This document shows, piece after piece, positions 1 through 6,890 of a DNA stretch of 45,732 nt. Where the stretch lies: NCBI RefSeq assembly GCF_014648035.1, contig NZ_BMQI01000043.1, forward strand, positions 1-45,732, given 5' to 3'. This DNA comes from Shewanella algicola. GTDB taxonomy: Bacteria > Pseudomonadota > Gammaproteobacteria > Enterobacterales > Shewanellaceae. Every line of letters starts with the position of its first letter. The stretch's first letter is position 1. Under the pieces are notes generated by a model. That model made no database searches. It was not told the DNA's origin and saw only the letters and a program-made list of their open reading frames with translations. The translations under genes and the position numbers were made by a program.

Positions 1-2
1 AG

Positions 3-1154
3 TCACCGATTGATTTTGAAATTTCTTTTAGAAAAGTGTCCGGTTGGACTTGACCAGAACACAATGTCCTTGGTTACTCCCTACGAGATCGCGCGCTTGG
101 TGATGCAAACTGCTGGGGCTGGGGAACAAATACGACCGTTAGACCGGGGTGGACAGGCCCTGAATTAGAAGTTGTTGATGGCTGGGAACATCCAACAATG
201 TTTTATACCCCTGAAGATTTCGGTGTCCCACGTCACGAGGGCACACCGGAAGAGAATGCTCGTATGCTACGTGTAGCAGGCCGAGTGTTAGGCGCTGCAG
301 ATATGGGGTTTGTGAAATTAACAGACAAAACAAAAAAATTACTATATGGCAATATCCGCTTCGAGGATGTAGAAAAAGGCTATGACCCAGGAGATGGAAC
401 ATTTGTACTACCAAACAAAGACTTATGGGTTATTTGCGCGGTAATCCCTCAAAGTTTATGGATGGCACAATTTACCGACCGCATGAGCTGGGCAGCAGCT
501 AACACCGCGGCCTATTCTCGCGCCAATATTTACTCCAATCGCATTAATGTCTTTTTACGTGGTCTTGGTTACCAATATTACGGTGGCGACACAGGTGCTA
601 TTGGCCGAAGTGTCCCCTTTGGTGTAATGGCTGGGCTAGGTGAAGCTGGACGTGCTGGTATCTTAGTTAGCCCTCAATGGGGCACAAACTTTAGAACCGT
701 TATGCTCACTGTAACTGACTTACCTTTAGCGGAGTCGAAACCTATCGACGCCGGTATCTTCGAGTTCTGTAAGGCGTGTAAAAAATGTGCAGAAATGTGC
801 CCGTCAGAAGCAATCCCAATGGATGATGAACCTTCATGGGGAGGCGACAAATCGTGGCAAGCTAAAGGCTATAAAGGCTGGTATCAAGATGCTAAGAAGT
901 GCTACTCGTACATGCTTGGTGGAGACCCAGACTGCAGCCGCTGCCAAGCGGTATGCCCTTTCACAAAATTTGATGAAGCGGTGATGCATGACCTCATTCG
1001 CATATCGATTTCTAAAGCGCCAATGCTGAATGAAGCTATCCGAAAAATGGACGATGTATTCGGTTATGGACAAGAGCCATCACCGACTAAATCACCGTGG
1101 GAAGTTAATCATTTAGATATTCCACTATTTGGCTTAGATAAGTCACGCTCATAA
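3..1154 (+). CDS. rdhA: Reductive dehalogenase catalytic subunit (RdhA), 5'-truncated, with in-frame TGA
   Basis: C-terminal part of a corrinoid/iron-sulfur reductive dehalogenase, the terminal reductase of organohalide respiration. The upstream part (Tat signal, much of the cobamide domain) lies outside the window. Two ferredoxin-type [4Fe-4S] motifs are visible: C-x2-C-x2-C-x3-C-P beginning near base 768, and a second Cys set ending C-x2-C-x3-C-P near 933-957. The same frame is open from the window start but holds TGA at 51-53. The residues on both sides look like one protein (ending VSGWT before the stop, continuing PEHNVLGYSLRDRAL after it). The first ATG after the stop is at 198, well inside conserved sequence, so it is unlikely to be the true start. 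The gene is therefore either a nonsense-mutated pseudogene, a sequencing error or a recoded codon. rdhB follows after 13 nt. Family assignment is strong; activity is uncertain. Confidence 0.87.
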
Positions 1155-1167
1155 TAAGGAGAGCATC

Positions 1168-1464
1168 ATGCGCATCATTAGTTGGAATTGGTTTTGGTAT
1201 GTCTTACTCGGTTTTATCATGGGCGGTGGAGCCGTTTATCTACATGCTTTAATTAAAGAAAAAACCACCAAATTTAATTGGTATGAACTATTACTGACCG
1301 CCATTATTTTTATTACCTTCATGTTGATGGGGCAAACATTTATTGCTTCATTTCATGAAGGGCAACCACGAGTAGCTTGGCTTACGATTGTGTTTATGGG
1401 GCTACCCATCATTGTGATGGCTGTGATTGTTTTACGCTCGTATCGTGCAAGGTTAACCTCTTAA
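1168..1464 (+). CDS. rdhB: Reductive dehalogenase membrane anchor (RdhB)
   Basis: A 98-residue protein with about three hydrophobic segments (near residues 8-28, 39-58 and 70-92), the size and topology of RdhB, which is thought to tether the exported RdhA to the cytoplasmic membrane. A Shine-Dalgarno AAGGAGA lies just before the ATG. The gene sits immediately after rdhA, the usual order. The assignment rests mainly on position, length and topology, because RdhB proteins are poorly conserved. The loop after helix 2 carries a short EGQPR motif, compatible with the conserved charged loop of these anchors. Confidence 0.8.
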   Translation: MRIISWNWFWYVLLGFIMGGGAVYLHALIKEKTTKFNWYELLLTAIIFITFMLMGQTFIASFHEGQPRVAWLTIVFMGLPIIVMAVIVLRSYRARLTS

Positions 1465-1482
1465 TACTCTTAGCTTAAATAC

Positions 1483-1518
1483 GGATTTCCTTGGTGCGCG
1501 TAAAACCAAGGAAAATCC
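1483..1518 (+). other. Hairpin between rdhB and rdhC
   Basis: An inverted repeat with arm GGATTTCCTTGGT at 1483-1495 and ACCAAGGAAAATCC at 1505-1518. The arms match throughout except for one bulged base, around a 9-nt loop. No T-tract follows, so a simple intrinsic terminator is not supported. It could be an mRNA-stability or processing element that lowers expression of rdhC relative to rdhAB. Confidence 0.55.
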
Positions 1519-1554
1519 CTCAATTGATATTTAAAATACACTAAGTTGAAAGTT

Positions 1555-2802
1555 ATGGAACAACAACTCATCATCAAAAAACAACGGCCTCCCGTTAGTC
1601 ACCGCTCAACCACTAACAAACAATGTCGGCCTAAAAAGCAAAGCAAAGAACGCAAGATTGCTGCAATATCGATCATGTTAATTATCGCGGTTTGGATAAT
1701 AGGCATCTATCGAGAAAGTGCAGACATTGAACCTTATCTTCATCAAGTTATGCCTACCGCGGATAAGATAGAAAAATCAGCATTAGGAAACTTTATCGCA
1801 TTTAATAATAATCAGTTACTTGGTTATATTGCCATTGGGGAAGGCAACGGTTACGGCGGACCAATGCAATTAGCTGTCGCCATAAACCTTGAAGGTGAGA
1901 TTACTGATCTCACCGTGATAAAACACTTAGAAACCCCTCGCTGGTTTGAACGAGTATTTCAAAACGGCCTAATCTCGCGCTTAATTGGCAAGCGTTATAA
2001 CGATGCATTTTCACTTAACTCGGATGTCGATGGTGTCAGCGGTGCAACATACACCTCTCGTGGCTTAGCTAATGCTTCATTAGAGGGGGTTCGTAGACTT
2101 GCCGAACAAGAATTAGACCTCGATGTCCCCCCAAAAGCGCCGACAAAGTTTATTTTCGGTCTGCCTGAAATCACCTTAATCGCCTTATTTGTTTTAGGTA
2201 TTATCGGGCGTAAAAAATCATTTAGACATACCAAAAAAATGCGCTGGTTTTGCATGGTAACTGGCATGATTATGCTTGGATTTGTTTACACAAACCCCTT
2301 AACCATTTCAATGCTAAATCAAATGCTACTGGGTTTCTGGCCCGATTGGCACACTCACTTGTATTGGTATTTGTTAATCATAGGGATTCTGTTTTCTATG
2401 ACCGTGTTTAACAAAAATCCATATTGTGAATGGTTTTGTCCTTTTGGCGCCGCTCAAGAATGTATGGGAAAAATCGGCGGAGCAAAAGCGCATACATTAC
2501 GCAGCTATCAATCAAAAATGCAGTGGATCCAGCGTGGTCTTGCTTTTGCGGCGGTACTTATTGCCTTACTTTATCGAAACCCTGGCTTATCCAGTTACGA
2601 AATATTTGGCACTATGTTTGATTTAGATGGCAACGTCACACAGTTTTTTTTACTTGGGCTTGTTTTGCTTTCTGCACTATTTATTCATCGCCCTTGGTGC
2701 CGTTATCTCTGTCCTATTAAACCGGTTGAAGCCTTTATCAAACATTTACAAAATTGGACATCTGAAACATGGACAAAAATATACCCAAAAAGAAAGATCT
2801 GA
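1555..2802 (+). CDS. rdhC: FMN-binding polyferredoxin membrane protein (RdhC / NosR-NirI type)
   Basis: About 415 residues. The first membrane helix follows a basic N-terminus. Then comes a periplasmic FMN-binding domain with the flavinylation signature SGAT (within DGVSGATYTSRG), whose Thr is the expected covalent FMN site. Several further helices follow, and two cytoplasmic C-x3-C-P clusters (CEWFCP and CRYLCP) near the C-terminus. This is the architecture of NosR/NirI/RdhC proteins, proposed to move electrons across the membrane or to help RdhA maturation. The frame is also open from a TTG at 1546; I prefer the ATG at 1555, although neither start has a clear ribosome-binding site. The next small gene overlaps its end by 34 nt. 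Confidence 0.83.
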   Translation: MEQQLIIKKQRPPVSHRSTTNKQCRPKKQSKERKIAAISIMLIIAVWIIGIYRESADIEPYLHQVMPTADKIEKSALGNFIAFNNNQLLGYIAIGEGNGYGGPMQLAVAINLEGEITDLTVIKHLETPRWFERVFQNGLISRLIGKRYNDAFSLNSDVDGVSGATYTSRGLANASLEGVRRLAEQELDLDVPPKAPTKFIFGLPEITLIALFVLGIIGRKKSFRHTKKMRWFCMVTGMIMLGFVYTNPLTISMLNQMLLGFWPDWHTHLYWYLLIIGILFSMTVFNKNPYCEWFCPFGAAQECMGKIGGAKAHTLRSYQSKMQWIQRGLAFAAVLIALLYRNPGLSSYEIFGTMFDLDGNVTQFFLLGLVLLSALFIHRPWCRYLCPIKPVEAFIKHLQNWTSETWTKIYPKRKI

Positions 2803-2933
2803 AAGAAATTGTGATCGTTGCATTTATTTTGCTATGCACAGTATTGGTCATCATCGATGTTGGCAATAACCTTGAACGTGAAATCAACTATGCCGACGAA
2901 ATGAAGACAATTGAGCCTGGAAATAAATCTTAG
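2769..2933 (+). CDS. 54-residue single-helix membrane protein at the end of the rdh cluster
   Basis: A small open frame (ATG at 2769, TAG at 2931-2933), too short for most gene callers. The layout is a basic N-terminus (DKNIPKKKDLK), one hydrophobic helix of about 18 residues (IVIVAFILLCTVLVIIDV) and an acidic tail, as in a small inner-membrane protein with N-in topology. It overlaps the last 34 nt of rdhC in another frame, which suggests translational coupling. No family is recognised. It may be an accessory subunit of the RdhBC membrane module; that is inferred from position only. Confidence 0.6.
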   Translation: MDKNIPKKKDLKEIVIVAFILLCTVLVIIDVGNNLEREINYADEMKTIEPGNKS

Positions 2934-2998
2934 TGACCTGAATATATCGCCGACATAACCGCAAAGGATTGCTCCCACATACATTTAGCCAGTCACAG

Positions 2999-3038
2999 CA
3001 CTAAGGTAAATAACTCAAAAAAGTTAATTACCTTAGTG
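2999..3038. terminator. Long inverted repeat, probable terminator after the rdh operon
   Basis: The arm CACTAAGGTAAATAACT (2999-3015) is matched at 16 of 17 positions by the complementary arm at 3022-3038, around a 6-nt loop. It lies 65 nt after the last rdh reading frame and upstream of the lexA promoter. There is no strong T-tract, so it could act as a weak terminator or insulator, or be a regulatory palindrome. Nothing else is recognised between 2934 and 3270. Confidence 0.5.
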
Positions 3039-3270
3039 CAAACTCAATATTTTATATACAGTAAACCCCATCACCTTAAGAGTCATACCGTCATAGGTTT
3101 CATCTAATCCCGCACAAGCCTATTTTTCTTATTTCAGCCCCTGTCCGCAACAAGTATGCACCTCCAATAAAATCAAAAGCTTAACATAGAACTTATCACG
3201 TATAACGCTTAAAAAAAGCGTAATTTGTTAACGGCTAAACGAAAAATATCAAAAAACAGTTGGTTAATAC

Positions 3271-3298
3271 TTGCGCGAACAAAAACACTGTATATAAT
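3271..3298 (+). promoter_or_regulatory. lexA-sulA promoter
   Basis: A sigma-70-like promoter: TTGCGC at 3271-3276, a 16-nt spacer and a perfect TATAAT at 3293-3298. The -10 element lies inside the first LexA box, so bound LexA would block the polymerase directly. Confidence 0.65.
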
Positions 3299-3303
3299 GA
3301 CAG
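3288..3303. promoter_or_regulatory. LexA operator 1 (SOS box)
   Basis: CTGTATATAATGACAG is a full CTGT-N8-ACAG SOS box of the enteric type. It covers the -10 element of the lexA promoter. Confidence 0.9.
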
Positions 3304-3306
3304 TCA

Positions 3307-3322
3307 CTGTATAAAAAGACAG
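3307..3322. promoter_or_regulatory. LexA operator 2 (SOS box)
   Basis: CTGTATAAAAAGACAG is a second CTGT-N8-ACAG box, 19 bp from the first (centre to centre) and ending 8 nt before the lexA ATG. Two tandem boxes resemble the E. coli lexA arrangement and imply tight autorepression. Confidence 0.88.
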
Positions 3323-3330
3323 GAATCATC

Positions 3331-3945
3331 ATGAGACCGTTAACGCCGCGCCAAGCAGAAATTTTAGACTTAATTAAAAACAATATCGCCGAAACAGGTA
3401 TGCCACCGACTCGTGCTGAAATTGCAAAACGTCTTGGCTTTAAAAGTGCAAATGCTGCCGAAGAGCATTTAAAAGCATTAGCCAAAAAAGGCTTTATCGA
3501 GATCATGCCTGGCACTTCAAGAGGTATCCGCTTACCTCACGAAGAAGAACAAGAAACAGGCTTACCGCTGATTGGCCAGGTTGCCGCAGGCGAACCCATT
3601 TTAGCCCAAGAGCATGTTGAGCAATATTATCAAGTTGACCCAAGCATGTTTAAACCCGCCGCAGATTTTTTATTGCGAGTCCGCGGTGACAGTATGAAAG
3701 ACATTGGCATTTTAGAAGGTGACTTACTTGCCGTTCATAAAATGCAGCAAGCACGCAATGGCCAGGTTGTTGTGGCCCGCGTTGAAGACGACGTCACGGT
3801 TAAACGTTTCGAGAAAAAAGGCAATGTGGTGTATCTACATGCTGAAAACGAAGCATACAACCCGATTAAAGTAGACTTAAGTTGCCAAAGCCTCACCATT
3901 GAAGGGCTTGCAGTTGGCGTTATCCGTAATGGAGATTGGTTATGA
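3331..3945 (+). CDS. lexA: LexA repressor, SOS regulator
   Basis: 204 residues, normal family length. The N-terminal winged-helix domain (about residues 1-68) contains the DNA-recognition region around PPTRAEIAKRLGFKSANAAEEHL. The C-terminal autoprotease has the cleavage bond Ala86-Gly87 (VAAGEP), nucleophile Ser121 in RGDSM and general base Lys158 in DVTVKRF. It represses DNA-damage genes until activated RecA stimulates self-cleavage. Two SOS boxes lie directly upstream, so it represses itself and the overlapping sulA gene. GAC AGG AAT before the ATG supplies a weak ribosome-binding site. Confidence 0.98.
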   Translation: MRPLTPRQAEILDLIKNNIAETGMPPTRAEIAKRLGFKSANAAEEHLKALAKKGFIEIMPGTSRGIRLPHEEEQETGLPLIGQVAAGEPILAQEHVEQYYQVDPSMFKPAADFLLRVRGDSMKDIGILEGDLLAVHKMQQARNGQVVVARVEDDVTVKRFEKKGNVVYLHAENEAYNPIKVDLSCQSLTIEGLAVGVIRNGDWL

Positions 3946-4448
3946 ACAAACTAATGGGCACCGCCCCGCGCCACCCAGGCTTATGGGTAGATTTAACCGA
4001 GGCTGATATATACGGCAGCCAAACCATTCAAACATTACAAACCGTCACTCAAGGTGAGTCTGAGCTAGGGCAACTGTGTAGCCAACTAGCAAGTTTAAGC
4101 CAACAAGGACGCTGGATTGTATTAATTAGCCCGCCACACATTGGTTATAAGCATATGCTTGCCAGCGCCGGGGTAAGAATGGATCGCATTTTATTAGTGC
4201 ACACTAAAGATGAAGTCGAAACCTTATGGGCCATGGAAAAAGCATTAACCAGTGGCACGTCTAGTGCGGTCATTACCTGGACTAGCTCATTAGATGCTCG
4301 TGACAGCCGCCGTTTAGAAATTGTCGCCAAAAGTGCCCGTGCATTAGGTGTCGTGATTGAAGATGTGAACGCTCACTCACCAGAAAAACACCCAATAGTT
4401 AATCCATCTATGACAAATGCGACAAGTAATTTTTCAGCATTTCATTAA
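3942..4448 (+). CDS. sulA: SulA-like SOS cell-division inhibitor
   Basis: About 168 residues. The ATG at 3942 overlaps the lexA stop codon (ATGA), an obvious translational coupling. A TTG at 3936 in the same frame is less likely. The core resembles the RecA-like SulA fold: WIVLISPPHIGYKHMLASAGVRMDRILLV, then the helix MEKALTSG and the strand AVITW. SulA blocks FtsZ polymerisation during the SOS response, delaying division until damage is repaired. Its expression should follow the LexA boxes upstream of lexA. Divergence from E. coli SulA is typical; the lexA-sulA pairing supports the call. A terminator follows at 4468. Confidence 0.85.
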   Translation: MNKLMGTAPRHPGLWVDLTEADIYGSQTIQTLQTVTQGESELGQLCSQLASLSQQGRWIVLISPPHIGYKHMLASAGVRMDRILLVHTKDEVETLWAMEKALTSGTSSAVITWTSSLDARDSRRLEIVAKSARALGVVIEDVNAHSPEKHPIVNPSMTNATSNFSAFH

Positions 4449-4467
4449 CAACGAACCCATAAACACC

Positions 4468-4499
4468 AAGCCCTGCATTCAAATCAGGGCTTTTTTTTT
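4468..4499 (+). terminator. Intrinsic terminator of lexA-sulA
   Basis: An 8-bp stem AAGCCCTG (4468-4475) / CAGGGCTT (4485-4492) with a 9-nt loop, running into nine T residues (4491-4499). Confidence 0.9.
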
Positions 4500-4840
4500 G
4501 CATTTTTTCAGACGATTAGCGGACAAAGTGATCTTGATCAATGTTTAATCTACAAGTAATGTTGTTAACAAGGGTGAAACATTGTCTATCCTTAATATGA
4601 CGTGAATTGGCAGACACAACAGCCATCGATGGGAACACGTCAACATAAATTGATTAGTTCAGTCGTAGGTACAAGTGTGGTGTTCAGCTAACAAAAATGC
4701 GTAGGCTTGCAGCCTACAACCACCAGGGTACTTTGAGGTCATCAAACTTTTTTGGGAATCGAAGAGTTTGCATAGAGCAGAGACTTACTGTGTGACTCTT
4801 CTTTGTAATTGCTATTTGCAATTATCAGAGGAGAAGTCTT
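4500..4840 (+). promoter_or_regulatory. Leader region of the cytochrome oxidase operon, with small palindromes
   Basis: A 341-nt gene-free stretch that must hold the coxB promoter. Three palindromes are visible: TTGTTAACAA (4562-4571); GTAGGCT-TGC-AGCCTAC (4701-4717), which resembles dispersed intergenic hairpins; and TAATTGC / GCAATTA (4806-4824) just upstream of the ribosome-binding site AGAGGAGAAG (4827-4836). I cannot place a convincing -35/-10 pair. The last hairpin could affect coxB translation. Confidence 0.4.
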
Positions 4841-6880
4841 GTGAAGCAAAGGTGGTATTGTTTGTTGGTTGTGCTGTTAGCACTTCCACTCGGGGCTGCA
4901 GAAATGCCCCTCAACATGACTCAAGGTGTAACAGATATCAGTGGTAAGGTTTACGACCTCCACATGACTATTTTATATATTTGTTGTGCTATTGGGTTAG
5001 TGGTGTTTGGGATCATGATTTACTCGATGATCTATCACCGTAAATCAAAAGGTGCAGTCGCGGCCAATTTTCACGAAAGTACTAAAGTGGAAATCGCCTG
5101 GACCGTCATTCCGTTTATCATCTTAATTGCTATGGCAATCCCTGCCACCAAAACCCTAATCGCAATGGAAGACCCCAGCAATGCGGATCTGACTATTAAA
5201 GTTACTGGGTCTCAATGGAAGTGGCATTACAGCTATTTCGATAAAGACATCGAATTTTACAGCACGCTTTCAACGCCAAGAGAACAAATCGATGGCGACC
5301 AAACCAAAGGTGTGAATTACCTCCTCGAAGTAGACAAGCCACTGGTATTGCCGATTAATCAAAAAGTACGTTTTTTAATGACCTCAGACGATGTTATCCA
5401 CTCCTGGTGGGTGCCCGCATTTGCCGTTAAAAAAGACGCCAATCCTGGTTTTATTAACGAAGCCTGGACTCGCATAGACAAGCCCGGCATTTATCGAGGT
5501 CAATGCGCTGAGTTATGCGGCAAAGACCATGGATTTATGCCCATTGTGGTTAATGCGCTATCTGAAGCTGATTTTGATAACTGGCTAGTAGAGCAAAAAC
5601 AACTGGCTGAAACCGAAGCTGCTGCAGCGGCAGCATCCATGTCACAAACCTTATCCCTTGAAGACTTAAGCAAACAAGGCGAGCAAGTTTACCTTGCCCG
5701 CTGTGCAGCGTGTCATCAACCCAATGGCGCAGGCCTTCCAGGGGTATTTCCATCGCTTATTGGCAGCCCAATGATTAAAGGCCCTGTGCAAGGTCACCTC
5801 GATATTGTGATCAACGGTAAGCCCGGTACAGCGATGCAAGCCTTTGCCAAACAGCTATCTGCACAAGACATTGCCGCAGTCATAACCTATGAGCGCAATG
5901 CATGGGGTAATAACAGTGGCGATGCAGTGCAAGCAGTAGACGTAGGTAACTTTTCAAGTAACGGTGCCGCAACACCAAATGCAGCGGCGGCACAAGCCAA
6001 CACTGCAACAGCTATGGTTGATAATACTGTTGATACGCTAGCCCAAACAGCCAACCAAGCTGTTGAAGCCGTTACAAAAGCCGTGGCGCCAGAAGATTTA
6101 CCCGTACTCACTATGGAACAGCTCATGGCAGAAGGTGAACAAGTGTATGCCGCAACATGTGCCGCTTGTCACCAAGCCACAGGAGCTGGAATATCCGGCG
6201 CTTTCCCGTCACTCATTGGCAGTCCGGTAATAACAGGACCCGTTAGCGGGCATATCGAGATGGTTATGCATGGCAAGCCTGGCACCGCAATGCAGGCTTT
6301 CAGTGCTCAACTTAGCCTACAGCAAATAGCCGCTGTGATTACTTATGAGCGTAATGCGTGGGGCAATAATACTGGTGATACAGTACAGGCGGCAGACATA
6401 AGCAACTACGCAAATAACGGCACCGCAACATCTCAGCCAACTGTTGCTGCGCAAGTAACAGATACAGCAACCGCTGGCGCTGATACTGTTGCAGACACGA
6501 TAACCGATGCGGCTAATCAAGCAGCCGAAGTCGTTGACAAAGTCTTCACGCCAGAAGCAACACCCACACTCACCATGGAGCAGCTCATGGCAGAAGGTGA
6601 GCAAGTTTATGCCACAACATGTGCAGCTTGCCACCAAGCCACTGGCGCAGGAATACCCGGCGCTTTCCCCTCACTCATTGGCAGTCCGGTAATAACTGGG
6701 CCGGTTAGCGGGCATATCGAGATGGTTATGCATGGCAAGCCGGGCACTGCAATGCAGGCTTTCAGTAGTCAGCTCAGCCCAAGACAAATGGCTGCAGTGA
6801 TTACTTATGAGCGTAATGCATGGGGCAATAATTCTGGCGATGCAGTACAAGCGGCCGATGTCGCTAACCATGGACAGTAG
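4841..6880 (+). CDS. coxB: Cytochrome c oxidase subunit II fused to three heme c domains
   Basis: 679 residues with a GTG start behind a strong AGGAG. A signal peptide and two membrane helices precede the periplasmic CuA cupredoxin domain. Its ligands are visible: His in VIHSWW, then C-x3-C with His and Met in GQCAELCGKDHGFM. After this come three C-terminal cytochrome c domains, each with CAACHQ (heme Cys pairs starting at residues 288, 440 and 594, about 153 residues apart), joined by Ala/Thr-rich linkers. Typical caa3-type subunit II has one such domain. The second and third units are nearly identical in DNA, pointing to a recent in-frame duplication. The protein would receive electrons from soluble cytochrome c and pass them to CuA. 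coxA starts 10 nt downstream. Confidence 0.96.
   Translation: MKQRWYCLLVVLLALPLGAAEMPLNMTQGVTDISGKVYDLHMTILYICCAIGLVVFGIMIYSMIYHRKSKGAVAANFHESTKVEIAWTVIPFIILIAMAIPATKTLIAMEDPSNADLTIKVTGSQWKWHYSYFDKDIEFYSTLSTPREQIDGDQTKGVNYLLEVDKPLVLPINQKVRFLMTSDDVIHSWWVPAFAVKKDANPGFINEAWTRIDKPGIYRGQCAELCGKDHGFMPIVVNALSEADFDNWLVEQKQLAETEAAAAAASMSQTLSLEDLSKQGEQVYLARCAACHQPNGAGLPGVFPSLIGSPMIKGPVQGHLDIVINGKPGTAMQAFAKQLSAQDIAAVITYERNAWGNNSGDAVQAVDVGNFSSNGAATPNAAAAQANTATAMVDNTVDTLAQTANQAVEAVTKAVAPEDLPVLTMEQLMAEGEQVYAATCAACHQATGAGISGAFPSLIGSPVITGPVSGHIEMVMHGKPGTAMQAFSAQLSLQQIAAVITYERNAWGNNTGDTVQAADISNYANNGTATSQPTVAAQVTDTATAGADTVADTITDAANQAAEVVDKVFTPEATPTLTMEQLMAEGEQVYATTCAACHQATGAGIPGAFPSLIGSPVITGPVSGHIEMVMHGKPGTAMQAFSSQLSPRQMAAVITYERNAWGNNSGDAVQAADVANHGQ
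6107..6864 (+). repeat. Tandem duplication encoding heme c domains 2 and 3 of CoxB
   Basis: Units 6107-6402 and 6569-6864 align with an exact offset of 462 nt and share long identical runs, for example around the heme site and in the MVMHGKPGTAMQAF coding segment. The linker between them is more divergent. Domain 1 (about 5650-5940) is clearly related but older. Because 462 is a multiple of 3, unequal recombination would add or remove a whole heme domain in frame. Confidence 0.88.
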
Positions 6881-6890
6881 GGGAAAACCA

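Noticed and set aside
54..110. Selenocysteine insertion at the TGA in rdhA
   Set aside because: No clear bacterial SECIS stem-loop is seen just after the TGA and the known RdhA mechanism does not use selenocysteine. Mutation or sequencing error is simpler.
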